Below are positions 32,301 to 44,822 of a stretch of 64,000 bases of DNA, piece after piece. Position 1 is the stretch's first letter. Each line of letters begins with the position of its first letter. The translations under genes were made by a program, and so were the position numbers. The stretch spans positions 248,001 to 312,000 of the forward strand of contig JAFEKR010000019.1 of assembly GCA_019022495.1 (NCBI GenBank), in the 5' to 3' direction. The notes under the pieces were generated by a model. The model saw only the letters and a program-made list of their open reading frames with translations. It was not told the DNA's origin and made no database searches. This stretch comes from Epichloe hybrida (taxonomy: Eukaryota > Ascomycota > Sordariomycetes > Hypocreales > Clavicipitaceae).

Positions 32301-35300
32301 TGAGGACTTCGTCGAAAGCCCGACTGGAGAGTTCAAATCAATCGTGTCTTCTGGAGATAACGAGGATTTAAGGGCTGGCAGGAGCCTCATTCATGTTGAA
32401 TTCAAGAAAATCAACAAACAATCACCAGAATACATGCCTGTCTACGATGGCGTTGAAACCAACATCAGCGCAGTCGTGTCAACCATCAACCTCGTTGTAA
32501 CCCGCAAGACGCTTTTGACGCTCTTGGATTTCATATTGATCACCTTCACGGGAGGCAATAACGACCAGGATACTCAAACACCCGCCATTGACGTGACAGA
32601 TTCCGACGTGGACAAGGACTTGGACCAAGGAGTGGTTCAGCCACCGGCACCTGCTGATAATACGGCATCTATTCGGGTAAAGGTTGACTTGAAGGCCATT
32701 CGACTTATCCTCAACAATGATGGTATTAGGCTAGCAACACTCTCATTCAACCATGGTGATGCTGGAATATTCATCAGTGGCAAGACGATGCGCATATCCG
32801 CCAAGCTGGGGGACTTGTCTCTTGTCGATGACGTAAATCTTGGCGTTTCGGCGGAATCCAATCTGCGGAAACTTGTCACGATACAAGGTGACGATCTTGC
32901 TGATTTCAGATACGAGACCTTTGACTCTGAGAACAAAAAGGCTTATCCGGGGTATGATAGCTCCGTCTTTCTTCGAGCTGGGTCAGTCAAGGTGAATTTT
33001 GTTGAAGAGCCATTCCGGAAAATCATCGATTTCCTCGTCAAGTTTGGCAAAATGCAGGCGCTGTTTAACGCTGCCAGGCAGGCGGCTGTTACTCGGGCCA
33101 ATCAGATTCAGCAGAGTCCTAGCAAGATCAAATTTGATGTAGTAGTCAAGACACCGATTGTCGTCTTTCCTCGCCTTTTTGTCTTGGATCAACCCCATGG
33201 CGATGTCATCACCGCATATTTAGGTGAGATCTATGCACAAAACAAGTTTGTCCCACTGGATGATAGTGAAAAATCCGAGATTGCGATGAAGATTTCCGCT
33301 GGGATCAGAAAGATCAGACTTACCTCCGACTTCCGCTACTCAGATGATCGGTTTGAAGAGCTCGAGATGATCGACCATGTTGACCTAGGGTTCAACATCA
33401 CTTATGCTGAGCATAAAGAGGGGGTGAAGCGACCAGACACAGAGGTTGAGGGCTCTCTCTCAGACATCAAACTTCGCCTAACCCAGTACCAACTGAGATC
33501 GTTGTTGGAAATATCCAAGTCTGTCCCTGCCGCCTTTGCCGGCCAGGGAGATGATTTTGACGAGGAAGCTGCTAAAATGGTGGATGAAAGCACCTTGCAG
33601 CGCGCTAGAGCAATGCCTGATATTGAAGAGCAGGATGACGATCAAAGCTTGGTTGATCTGTCCCCAGAACTCAGCTCTTTGCAGCATGCTTGGACAAAGC
33701 TTGATCTCGTGTTCTGCGCCAATACTGTTGGACTGGAGCTCATCATGGCGGAAGAAGATGAGCCAGTTGGAGATCTGGCCGAGTCCAGTCTGTCAAAGTT
33801 CTCGCTTGACGAGACACGGCTGAAGACAAGAATGCTCTCCGACGGTTCGTTGGAAGCCGAACTTCAAATACGTTCCTTCACCATTCACGACAGCCGGCCA
33901 AGAGAGACAAATAAGTTTAAGCGAATCATGACATCTTCCAATAAAGACGCTCAGCAATTAATGGCCAGCATCACCATGTCTGGAGGTAAAGAGAGGAGCC
34001 TAATTGCTATGGCTACTATCGATAGCCCGCGAATCATTTTTGCTCTCGATTATCTGTTCACGATTCAGCGATTCATCACCGAGGGCCTTATTGTGGATGA
34101 CACCAGCCCGATGGATGATGAAAGCATTGGAGAGACCATTGACGAGTCTGATAGTGAATCCATGCTGGTCACTCACACGAAGGCCCCCAGTTCAGAACCG
34201 CAACCATCTCAGATCTCCCGGCAGCGCAACAGTGGAGCCTCGCCCAAGCCCCAGAAACTGGAAAATGGCTCGACAATGTCTATGGCGTTTCGTATCAATC
34301 TTGTGGATGCTCAAGTCATACTCATTGCGAACCCACTGGCGACAAACTCGGAAGCTATTGTCCTTAACATTAGACAGATACTGCTCTCAAAACAACATGC
34401 CATTACCTTCCAGATATCTGAAACTGGCATGTACTTGTGCCGCATGGACAAGTTTGAAACATCTCGCCTTCGTATCATTGACGACTTCTCGATTCAACTG
34501 AATATGGATAGTTCCCAGATTGGTGTGACAAGCATTCATGTGGATATAGAGCCACTGATTCTCCGACTATCACTTCGTGATATTCTCCTCGTCCTTCAAG
34601 TCATAAGCAGAGCAGGCGAGCTCTCTGGAAATGAGCCCAAAGATCCCGAAGAGACGGCTGCGGAGAAAAAGGCTAGACAGCTGCGTAATGCCGGCCTCAG
34701 ATACGAGTCGGCCAGCGGCCGCGGTCTTTCAACAACCGCTAAAACCAGAGGCACAAAAACCATCGCTGGGAAATCCATCAAGCCACAACCTAAGCCTGTC
34801 AAGACGGCCGCGCCTTATCACGAGGAACTGACGGCCACTGTTGAAGGCGTTCGCATCGTCCTCATCGGCGACTTGCACGAATTACCTATACTCGATATTG
34901 GCCTCAAGGACTTCACCACTACTGCGGAGAACTGGTCGTCGAACCTGAAGGCAGAATCGGCGATCGATATGTACTCGAGCGTTTACAACTTTTCCAAATC
35001 AAGTTGGGAACCGCTATTGGAACCCTGGCAAGTTGGTCTAGGCGTAGCGAAAGATCCGGGATCTGGGCTGATATCGGTGGATGTGGCTTCCAAGAAAACC
35101 TTCGACGTTACTGTCACGACAGCATCTATCGCCTTGGCCTCGAAATCCCTGACCTTTTTAACGTCGGAACAAAACGTTCTGGACAAGCCAAGAGGTGTCG
35201 AGGCGCCATATCGTATCAGAAACTACACCGGCTTCGAGGTGGTCTTACAGTCAAAGAGCCCAAGTTCCGACGAGCCGATTGACCTACGATTAGAAGACGG

Positions 35301-38300
35301 TGCCGAGTCGCCGTGGAGCTTCGAGCACTGGGAGAAGATGCGAGAGAATCTCTTGACCGAATCCAGTCAGAATGACGTGGGAATTCAACTGGAAGGTAGT
35401 GGGTTCGATCAAGTGAACAACGTCAGACTCAACAGAGAAGGCGAATTCTTATACAGCCTTCGCCCAAAGACCGAGAATGTCCTGCACCGCTTATGTGTGG
35501 AGGTCAGCTTGGGGTCTGACAACGTCAAATACGTCACACTGCGATCGCCCCTCATGATAGAAAACGCGACTGAGATTCCTGTGGAGCTTGGTATCTACGA
35601 CGCACAAGAGGGTCATCTGCTGAAGATTGAGAAGATTGCTCCAGGTGATTCGCGACCTGCTCCCATAGGCGCTGCTTTTGAAAAGCGTGCACTGATTCGT
35701 CCTGACGGCGGCTTCGGGTATCAATGGAGCCGAGATCAGCTTTGGTGGAGGGATCTGCTCCAGCGGCCATCAAAACAATTGGTGTGTAAAGGAGAGAATG
35801 GAGATCCCTTTTACTTCCAAGTTAATGCCCGTTTTGACAAATCCAACCCAATGACAAAGTATGTATAGAGCCTAGACAGCCGTTAATGTGCATGATGGAA
35901 TACTAATCGAGTTTCTAGAATCTATCCTTACATGAAAATCAGGCTATCTGCACCTGTCACCTTGGAAAACCTCCTACCCTACGACTTCAAATACAGGATT
36001 TATGACAAAAACACCAAGAAGGACTGGTCAAACTTCCTTCGCAAAGGTGGAGTGAGCCCTGTTCATGTTGTGGAGCTCTCTCATTTGCTACTTCTGAGCA
36101 TCGACATGCAGGATACAGTTTTCAAACCTAGCGATTTCTCCATCATCAATTCTGGAAATACTGAGGACTTCCGCAAAGAAAGCCGAATAACGGTCAAGGA
36201 TAACGAGGGATTGCCGCTCAACCTCGCACTTAACTACTTGAAGATTCCCAACGGTGGTGGTGCATTCAAAGTCTCGGTATACAGTCCATACGTGGTTCTC
36301 AACAAAACTGGTCTCGACCTCCGCATTCGTATGAAGAGTTGGTTGCAGCAAGCAAAACCTGCTGCTGGTCAGTTCCCTCTTGTTGACACATCCGACCGCA
36401 CCCGGCCCAAGGCTTTGCCATTCATGTTCTCCTACGGCAATGACGACAATAGAAATCGAGCACTGCTCAAAGTTGACGAGTCAGAGTGGAGCAAACCTCA
36501 GAGTTTCGATGCTATTGGAAGCAACTCTGAAGTGGTCTTGAATTCAAGCTCGAAAAATAAGGAGATTCACCTCGGCATCACAGTCAAGTCTGGAGAAGGA
36601 AAATACAAAATGACCAAAGTTGTCACTCTTGCTCCGCGATTTGTGCTCAAGAACAAGTTGGACGAAGAGCTGTTGGTTCGAGAGCCGAGCTCCTCTGGTT
36701 ACATGACTCTTGCGTCTGGCGCGTTGCAACCTCTACATTTTATGCAAAAGTCCCCTGTTAAACAGCTGTGCCTGTGCTATTCTGGAGTGGACAACCATTG
36801 GACTTCGCCTTTCAACATTGCCGATGTTGGAACAACCCACGTCAAGATTGCGAAAGCTGGACAACGTCAGCGCCTAGTGAGGATTGAGATCCTTCTGGAA
36901 GACTCAACCATTTTCCTTGATTTGAGCATGGAGACCAAGAACTGGCCATACTCCATGCGCAATGAAAGTGACACAGAGTTCACCTTTTACCAGGCCAACC
37001 CCAACGTTGACGAAGATGATGTCGAAGACCGTAGTGGCTGGAGGCCAATCCGGTATAGGCTACCCCCCAGGAGCATCATGCCTTACGCGTGGGATTTCCC
37101 CGCGGCCAAATTTCGCGAAGTGGTCATCGCCACCAACAATAAGGAACGTCACGTCAAACTGGCAGAAATTGGTAATCAGATTCCGATGAAATTCGTCACT
37201 CCGTCAGGAGAACAGAAAATCATTGATATCAACGTTGCCGCTGATGGACCGACCCAAACACTGATCCTGAGCAACTTCAGAGCCAGCAAGAGCATGTATA
37301 AACCCAAGGCTCTGTCCAGAACCACCACAGGCCTCGAGGCATTCGAAGTCAAAGACCAAGTGACTGATGCGACTTTCCGAGCACAACTCAAACTGTCTGG
37401 CATCGGAATTTCACTGGTCAACGCGCAGCTGAAAGAATTGGCTTACGTCACATTCAGAGATGTCCAGCTCCGTTTCAGCGACTCTTCGCTCATTCAAACC
37501 GTATCTCTGGCTGTGAAATGGATGCAAATTGATAACCAGCTCTACGGCGGCATCTTCCCCATAGTTCTGTATCCCAGCGTGGTACCCAAGAAGGCCAATG
37601 AGGTGGACGCCCACCCGTCACTGCATGCCATGGTCAGCCGAGTCAAGGATGATTCCTATGGAGTCACATACATCAAATACGCTACAGTTCTTCTACAGCA
37701 AATGACAGTAGACCTGGATGAGGATTTTGTGTTCGCATTGCTGGACTTCTCCAACGTTCCGGGCGCTAGCTGGACAGCAGCGGAAGAAGAGGGCAAGTTG
37801 TGTGACGAAGACTTGGACATCCCCGAGCCATCTCAACAGCAAGGTGGCCAGGATATGTACTTTGAGGTTCTGAACATTCAACCTATGCAAATCGACCTCA
37901 GCTTCATGCGTACCGAACGCGTAAATGCCGAAGACAAGACGTCGTCTCGTAACCCAATCATGTTCTTCCTCAATGTCATGACCATGGCCATTGGGAATGT
38001 CAATGATGCGCCTATTCGATTCAACGCCTTAATGCTGGACAATGTGCGTGTTTCGATACCGGTACTCATCCAGAATATGACCAATCACTATAGCCAAGAA
38101 GTCATGTTTCAGATCCACAAGATTCTGGGCTCCGCCGACTTCCTGGGAAATCCTGTCGGCTTGTTCAACAACATCTCTTCTGGCGTCACTGATATTTTTT
38201 ACGAGCCATACCAGGGTCTAATCCTTTCGGACAGACCTGAAGAGTTTGGCATTGGCATTGCCAAGGGCGCGGCATCATTTGCTAAAAAGACTGTATTTGG

Positions 38301-39069
38301 CTTCAGTGACAGTTTCTCCAAGTTCACTGGCAGTTTGAGTAAAGGTCTGGCAGCAGCGTCGCTAGACAAGCAGTTTCAGGATCGAAGACGCATTGCAAAG
38401 GCGAGGAACCGACCGAAACATGCACTGTACGGCGTTACTGCAGGTGCAAATTCATTGTTCACAAGTGTCGCATCCGGAGTTGGCGGTCTGGCCCGAAAGC
38501 CCCTTGAAGGAGCCGAACAAGAGGGAGCTCTTGGGTTCTTCAAGGGAGTTGGCAAGGGAGTGCTTGGTCTAGCCACCAAGCCGGCCGTTGGTGTTCTGGA
38601 CATGGCTAGCAACGTGAGCGAAGGTATCCGAAATACTACAACAGTGTTTGACGGGCAAGAGATTGATCGTGCACGATTCCCGCGTTTCATCCCCAGTGAC
38701 GGCATTGTACGTCCATATAGCGCGCGCGAGGCGATGGGTCAGTACTGGCTGAAGCAAGTGGACAATGGGCGATACTTTGACGAGCAGTATGTTGGCCATC
38801 TCGAGCTGCCAAAGGAAGACAAGGTCGTCATGGTCACCTTTGCTCGGATACTGCTTATTAGGTCCAAACGACTGACTAGTGAGTGGGACGTGCCGCTGAA
38901 GGACGTCCAAACCATTGCAAAGGAACGCACTGGTGTCAGCCTGGTGCTGAGAGGAGGAGCGAATGGACCATTTATCCCCGTGGGTGGCGGCAGTGAGCGG
39001 GCCTTTCTCTACAAGATGATTGGGGTGGCGGTGGAGGAGTTCAACCGAAGATTCAGAGGAGGAGAGTAA
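29392..39069 (+). CDS. VPS13: Vps13 bridge-like lipid transfer protein
   Basis: Vps13 is a rod-shaped bulk lipid transporter at membrane contact sites. Two exons, 29392-35858 and 35919-39069, are joined at gtatgt...ctag with phase 2 and give 3205 residues, close to yeast Vps13 (about 3140). The N-terminal chorein domain is unmistakable: MLEGLVAGLLNRFLGMYVKN, then WSGDVKLRNLQLR. Coiled, charged segments and repeating-beta-groove sequence follow. The intron falls inside the Vps13 adaptor-binding (SHR-BD) region, near WSRDQLWWRDLLQRPSKQL. The C-terminal part has the ATG2-like amphipathic helices (FAKKTVFGFSDSFSKFTGS, LARKPLEGAEQEGALGF) and a PH-like end (YVGHLELPKEDKVVMVTFAR). No internal stop or frameshift was noticed. 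A DDDNDDDFED acidic patch lies near residue 890. Confidence 0.97.
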
Positions 39070-41041
39070 GTTGACGACGACTATGACGTGATTGATGTTG
39101 ATGGGATGAGGCCTGTATGTTAGCGGGAAGATGAGGAGCAAAAGCACGCATGCAGTTTCAAGAGCATCTGTATTTCCTTCTATAGCCCTAGTTCACTCAC
39201 AAATCGCGTACCTTTGTTTGAAAGACTTTGCCACAAAAAAAAGTAGGTTTGTCGTCTTGGTCTTTGAAAAAATGATTGCTCAACGTGATCTAAAAACTTC
39301 AATCAAGACTAAGCAATCCTGAGTTTCCGAAAAGGCGAGAGGTGAGCCGATGTTGGTGTTTTATTCCCAAACCTAGGCTGACAAGAAAGTCAAACAGCTC
39401 TCCAGTGTTGCCCCCCTGTCAGCTGACGAAAGGATTGCAAATTCCCGCATGCTAGTTGCTAGACACCTAAACACGCATCTGCCGTTAGTCCTACTCGGGA
39501 TATATAGCCCACCTACCTGTTTCTAGTGTGGCTTGCGTCTATTAATCCTCGTAGTATTATTAAGAGTTAATTATAATACCTATTATAAGTGTTTTTTTAG
39601 GGGAGGGATAAAAAGAAGCAATCATTATAGTGTTATAATGTGTATTATATAGAGATTATGCGTTAGTTTGCCTGTATTAATGATGTAGGCTACATTATTA
39701 ACTGTTGCTATAGCTACAAAGATTAATAAACGCAAGCCACACTAAAAAAAACGGAACGGCAGATGCGTGTTCAATTCTTGGCAGATGCTTGTTTAGAGGT
39801 CCCTAGCTGCTAATCGCAAGGAGACGAGATCCGGGGTAATACGGGCCGGGCACCTTCAATGAAGACGGCTGGTTGGATGACGAGGGTTTCACGGCGGGAC
39901 ATTGCGAGAAGTTGTACGGATTAGGCGTCAGATTGGGGGCGGGGTTTCTAGGGCACCTTTCGAAGGGAAGGGAGTGGCCGGAGTGCCCGTTGCGCGCACA
40001 CCGTGCTCTACATGTATTGTCCAGAGGGCCGTCCATCTTTGAAGGAAGAAGATTTGTCTGGACTCTTTCTGGATAGGCTGCTCGGCAGGCCATGGGCGGC
40101 GAACTCCGAAGACAAAGGAAGGGGGATGTGAGAGAGATGGGTCTGGGGAAGCGTATGTTGTACAATGTATGTAGAAGCGCGGGTTGGGTGGCCCACTCTC
40201 CCGGTTTTTACGATATCGGTCTTGATGCGGATGCGGAATAGAGTCCGTTGTGCCGAGGTGACGCGAGGGGGGAAGGAGCGACACAGCACCGGACCTTGCG
40301 GTTGGTTGGTTGGCCAGTTGGCCAGTTGGCCAGCAAGCCATCGTGAAGAGCCTGCTTCACTGACCTTCACCTGCCTCACCTCAGTACCTGCCTGCCAACA
40401 AGGAAGACGACTCCGCCTCCGCCACCGATGGCTAGATGGCACAGACAGAAACCACCCGAGAACAAACAAGGAAGCCAGCTAGAAGACGCCCGAGACGCCA
40501 CCTTCCAGATACATCGTACATGTCCCGCATCCATGCCCCTTTTATTACAAGGTCGATGGACAACCGGGCCCCTGCAGGCTGAATCCAGCCACCGAGACAC
40601 GAGACGACTCGAAGCGCGGGAGAATATGGAGGAGAGTGATGAATGGCAAGGTCCCGGCATCATGCGCGCGAATGGATGGGTTCTGAGCTATTGCTTACTA
40701 GCCTCCATTCGACGCGTCTTGCATCCGGGCCAACACCTTCCAGCGTCTGTCATGTCTATCTACGGATTAACTGGAGTCGCAATGGATGGGGCTCGACGAG
40801 TCCATTCGCCTGATCCACACCACTTATCATCCATCTTGGCTATCTTTGGCTCGGCCGAGGTGAGGTTTGGGTGTGATGGTGATGAGCGAGCGGACTCGCC
40901 GGGCGGGTACAAAAAGTTCCTTCGTCGCGCTCCTCTTGCTCTTTTCTCTCTCTCTCATCTGCGTCTGCCTTAGGTACGTCAGGTCCTCCAGACCGGATCC
41001 GTTTGTTCATCACCTCGTCTGTCCCTCCATCGTCTGAGACC
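39070..41041. other. Intergenic between VPS13 and the nucleoside transporter
   Basis: No gene is supported. The left part holds a MITE-like element (39458-39806). The right part is GC-rich and probably the promoter and long 5' UTR of the nucleoside transporter. A short ttggccag tandem occurs at about 40302-40333. The long overlapping frames on both strands at 40.0-41.0 kb show no domain. Confidence 0.55.
39458..39806. mobile_element. MITE-like element with nested terminal inverted repeats
   Basis: The outer arms at 39469-39486 (aaacacgcatctgccgtt) and 39755-39771 are exact inverted copies over 17 bases. A second, imperfect copy of the same arm with GCTAG at its edge lies at 39458-39483 and 39780-39806. 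Inner arms agtgtggcttgcgt at 39525-39546 and 39722-39743 are also inverted copies. The interior is AT-rich, about 180 bp, and non-coding. This fits a non-autonomous DNA transposon. I could not assign a superfamily or a clear target-site duplication. Confidence 0.75.
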
Positions 41042-43199
41042 ATGGCTGCAGCAAATCCTCGAGCCAATGCCCAAGCCAATGCCCAAGCCAATGCCGGCGA
41101 CGTTGAGGCGGCGGCGGCTGCTGCTGCTGCCCCTCATCAGCAACCCCAACCACGACCCCAACCCCACGCGCCCATCGCAGGCCCGGATTACAACATCAAC
41201 TCCGACCCCCCCAACCCCGACCCCGCCTTGTTGAACCCCGCGAACCAGCACACGAACCAGCACACGACCGGCGGCCCTGCTCTGGTACCCACGCAGGATC
41301 ATACGCATCATGCGCATTCTCACAACCACCACAACCACCACAACCACCACAACCACCACCACGGCGTCGAAAAGAGCCTGCCTCTGATTACCCCGCCCGA
41401 GTACAGCGATCATGAAAAGCTCGATGCCGGTGTTGTGAGCACCGGCCGAGGCTCTGGGACCACTGATGACGATATCAACTCGTTTGGGAACCGATGCAAG
41501 CGTCTCTATAGACACCATCGTCCCTTCTTCCACTTGATCTACTTCCTCTTCTTCACCGGTTGGTGGATGGCCTCGCTCATCTTGCACCGGGATGACATGA
41601 ACTGGGTTGTCCCATTCCTGGTGTGGCTGGCCATTTCCCTCCGCCTCATGTTCTACTACGTCCCCTCTCGGCACATTTCAAGCGCAATTCGATGGGTTTG
41701 GGAGCGTTCGGCTCTGGTCATATACAACGCCATTCCTCAGAAATTCCGCACCATCATTGGCGCGGCTGGAGCGCTGGCCGTCATTCTAGTGGGCAGTTTT
41801 GCGTCCGAGGAAGCTGCCGACAACACCCGAGCAAACCGTGCCGTCAGTTTGGTCGGCATGCTCCTCATGATCATCGTCTTCTGGCTCACCAGCAAGCGCC
41901 GCAGCCGCATCAACTGGCGCACCGTCATTGTCGGCATGCTCTCCCAGTACATCATCGGCCTCTTCGTGTTGCGAACTGGTGTTGGATACGACATTTTCAG
42001 ATTTGTTGCAGACCGTGCTGGTGATCTTCTGGGATTTTCTCGTCAAGGTGTCGAGTTCCTGACAGACGAGGCGACCTCGCAGCGCACGTGGTTCATCCTC
42101 GGTGTCATTCCTGCCATCATCTTCTTCATCTCCCTGGTGCAGGTTCTGTACTACATTGAGTTTCTGCAATGGTTCATCAAGAAGATTGCCACCTTTGTCT
42201 TCTGGGCTCTGGGTGTGTCTGGCGCCGAGGCCGTCGTCGCTGCTGCCACTCCCTTCATCGGGCAGGGTGAGTCCGCCATGCTCGTCCGGCCCTTCATCCC
42301 CCACATGACCAAGGCCGAGATGCACCAGATTCTGACCTGCGGTTTCGCCACCATCTCGGGCTCCGTGCTCGTGGGCTACATTCAGCTTGGTCTGAGTGCC
42401 GAAGTCTTGGTATCCTCCTGCATCATGTCCATTCCTGCCTCCTTGGCCGTTTCCAAGCTGCGTTACCCCGAGACCGAGGAGACCCTCACTGCTGGCCGTG
42501 TCGTTATTCCTGATGACGACGAGGACAAGGCTGAGAATGCTTTACACGCTTTCGCCAACGGTGTTTGGCTTGGCATCAAGATCGGTGGCAGCATTGTTGC
42601 CACCCTCCTCTGCGTCATTGCCGTCGTTGGCTTGATAAACGCTCTGCTGACCTGGTGGGGCCACTACATTAACATTAATCATCCGACCTTGACCTTGCAG
42701 ACTATTCTCGGATATCTGCTCTGGCCTGTAGCATTCTTTTTGGGCGTCCCGCGGGACAAAGACTACGCGGATGTTCTCCTTGTCAGTAGACTGATCGCTC
42801 AGAAAGTCATCACCGTACGTTCCAAAACCTTTCCGGGGCTCAATCAGAAATGAAATGAGTCTACTGCCACTAGCTCTATTCCAGTACTGACTGACCTGAT
42901 GTATACAACAGAACGAGTACAAGGCCTTCACTGATCTAACCAAGGAGCCTGAATACAAGAATCTCAGTCCTCGCTCCCGTCTGATCGCTACCTATGCTCT
43001 GTGCGGCTTCGGCAACATTGGGTCCTTGGGCATCCAAATCGGTATTCTTGGCCAGCTTGCCCCATCCCGTGGTGGCGACGTCTCCAAATTGGTATTCTCG
43101 GCTCTGATCTCCGGTGTCACCGCCACGTTGACATCAGCTGCTGTCGCTGGTCTAGTCATTACCGATCAAACCAATACTTTCAGTTCCAAGGCGTCATGA
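41042..43199 (+). CDS. Concentrative nucleoside transporter (CNT family)
   Basis: CNT proteins import nucleosides by ion symport across the plasma membrane. Two exons, 41042-42814 and 42912-43199, are joined phase 0 at gtacgt...acaacag and give 686 residues. The start ATG sits in an ACCATGG context. The N-terminus is disordered with repeats (QANAQANA, a poly-Ala run, and a His/Asn-rich HNHHNHHNHHNHHHG segment that could bind metal). The core has about ten membrane segments. Family signatures are SGAEAVVAAATPFIGQGESAML (gate and substrate loop), VITNEYKAFTDL, made across the splice joint and matching the (N/Q)E(F/Y) motif, and ALCGFGNIGSLGIQIG. The second exon is needed for a complete transporter. 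The stop lies about 40 bp before a large GAA tract, so the tract is probably in the 3' UTR. The ligand range cannot be told from sequence. Confidence 0.94.
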
Positions 43200-43238
43200 G
43201 ACGAACAGACGACCGCCAGTTTCTCTCCATGGTGTTGA

Positions 43239-43490
43239 AGAAGAAGAAGAAGAAGAAGAAGAAGAAGAAGAAGAAGAAGAAGAAGAAGAAGAAGAAGAAG
43301 AAGAAGAAGAAGAAGAAGAAGAAGAAGAAGAAGAAGAAGAAGAAGAAGAAGAAGAAGAAGAAGAAGAAGAAGAAGAAGAAGAAGAAGAAGAAAAGAAGAA
43401 GAAGAAGAAGAAGAAGAAGAAGAAGAAGAAGAAGAAGAAGAAGAAGAAGAAGAAGAAGAAGAAGAAGAAGAAGAAGAAAGAGAAGAAAGA
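43239..43490. repeat. Long GAA trinucleotide tract
   Basis: About 250 bp of almost pure GAA repeats. Roughly the first 150 bp are perfect (about 50 units), then an AAAA interruption near 43391, about 28 more units, and a few imperfect ends. The tract starts 40 bp after the nucleoside-transporter stop. It creates meaningless poly-Lys, poly-Arg, poly-Leu, poly-Ser and poly-Phe open frames. Confidence 0.97.
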
Positions 43491-44064
43491 GAGCCAGAAA
43501 AGAGCAAATACTCGAGAGCCATTGTGAGAAGTGAACAGACAACCTAAACCAAACGCGAAGAAGGATCATGAGGCTTTGTGATTTGATTTAAGCACTTTAT
43601 ACGGCTGTTTGTATTCTTGTCTTTGATGATCATGACATAGATACCCTACCATCTTTGGCTGCTCCACCGGGTCTGTGGACAAAGCCATATAATTACCTCG
43701 CTTGCGATGGAGAGAAGACAAAAAGGCATGGGATGGCACCGTGTGCTGTTATGAAAGGCATTTGCGCGCGCTTCGTCGTCGATACCATGGTGCCGTTTGT
43801 GCTGTGCTAGTCCTGCGTCCACGGTGCCTCGTGTCTGGTCGGCGCATGGCCATGGCAGTGATGGCCCTTCCGTGATGTAACGGAACCGTGCGTGCGTGTG
43901 GTTCAACCCATGGTCGTTAAAGCACCTCCGCACCGCCTCCGCACCGCCTCCTCCGCAAGGGGGGTGTGGGCGGTCCCGATATCATGAAATGAAACGCGGC
44001 CCCGCCTAGCATCGCGAGAAATCGCGTCACCTTGCGTCAGCATCATCATCTTGACGAAAATAAA

Positions 44065-44400
44065 ATGCCTCCAATCACGCCCAGAATTGAATATAGTCTT
44101 CATAAGAGGGCTAGAGTTGTATCAGCCTTTGATTTGGGCATGACAGGTAAAGAGATCGGCGAGAATGAGGGGATTCCTATCGCGACGGCGTACACAGCAT
44201 CCGTCGACGCTACAATAGCCAGACATCAGCCAGATCTTCGCCGCGCTCTGGCCGGCCACCAAAGCTCGGGCTGCATGATAAAAGGCGCTTCTTTCTTGCG
44301 ATACAGAATAATCCTTGTATCAAGAAGGAAGATCTAGTTAAACAGGCTAGTCTTGACTGTTCTGTGGCCACTTTACGAAGGTTCCTCATTAAAGAGGGTA
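44065..44400 (+). pseudogene. Tc1/mariner-type transposase N-terminal relic
   Basis: The segment from ATG at 44065 reads as the helix-turn-helix start of a fungal Tc1-like transposase: [34 protein letters not shown] one-base loss near 44200 shifts the frame. In the next frame it continues as [37 protein letters not shown] and [12 protein letters not shown]. The sequence then leaves the family, so the DDE catalytic domain is absent. The element is dead and 3'-truncated. Terminal inverted repeats were not recognised. Confidence 0.85.
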
Positions 44401-44438
44401 GCCACGTGGCCCGTCTGCTCCGAGACATCCCCCCACGA

Positions 44439-44480
44439 CACGGACACGGACACGGACACGGACACGGACACGGACACGGC
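44439..44480. repeat. CGGACA hexanucleotide repeat
   Basis: About seven tandem copies of cggaca lie exactly where the transposase homology stops and before the TTC tract. Read in one frame they give alternating Gly-His. Confidence 0.9.
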
Positions 44481-44523
44481 AAGTCCCGATGTCGCAGACG
44501 GTCAGACGAAAACAACCACGACG

Positions 44524-44592
44524 CTTCTTCTTCTTCTTCTTCTTCTTCTTCTTCTTCTTCTTCTTCTTCTTCTTCTTCTTCTTCTTCTTCTT
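44524..44592. repeat. TTC trinucleotide tract
   Basis: About 23 perfect CTT/TTC units. They are the reverse complement of the GAA tract about 1 kb to the left, so the two tracts form an inverted purine/pyrimidine pair around the transposase relic. Confidence 0.97.
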
Positions 44593-44822
44593 GCCTTCAT
44601 CGCCGAGCCCGTGGGCGGCGCGACAGCCGGATGCATCACCTCCCTGCCCGGGGATACTTCGAAGGCGTCCGGCGCGTGTGCGACAGGTACGGCATCTTGC
44701 TGATCCTCGACGAAGTCATGTGCGGCTCCGGCCGGACGGGGACCTACTTTGCCTTTGAGCAGGAGGGCCGCGGCGTCCGCCCCGACATTGTCACGCTGGG
44801 CAAGGGCCTCGAGGGCGGCTGA
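44593..44822 (+). pseudogene. Class III (PLP-dependent) aminotransferase fragment, frameshifted
   Basis: The fragment reads [21 protein letters not shown], then shifts frame at about 44655 and continues [38 protein letters not shown] (split here only by the frame), then [14 protein letters not shown] and a stop. [14 protein letters not shown] is the class III aminotransferase core with the PLP-interacting Asp. Both the N-terminal part and the Lys-containing C-terminal part are missing. The fragment is GC-rich like the GH47 gene downstream. It is an orphan piece of about 75 codons, not a functional enzyme. Confidence 0.85.

Noticed and set aside
43166..43569. Poly-Leu, poly-Ser, poly-Phe and poly-Lys frames over the GAA tract
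   Set aside because: They are pure products of the microsatellite in different frames.
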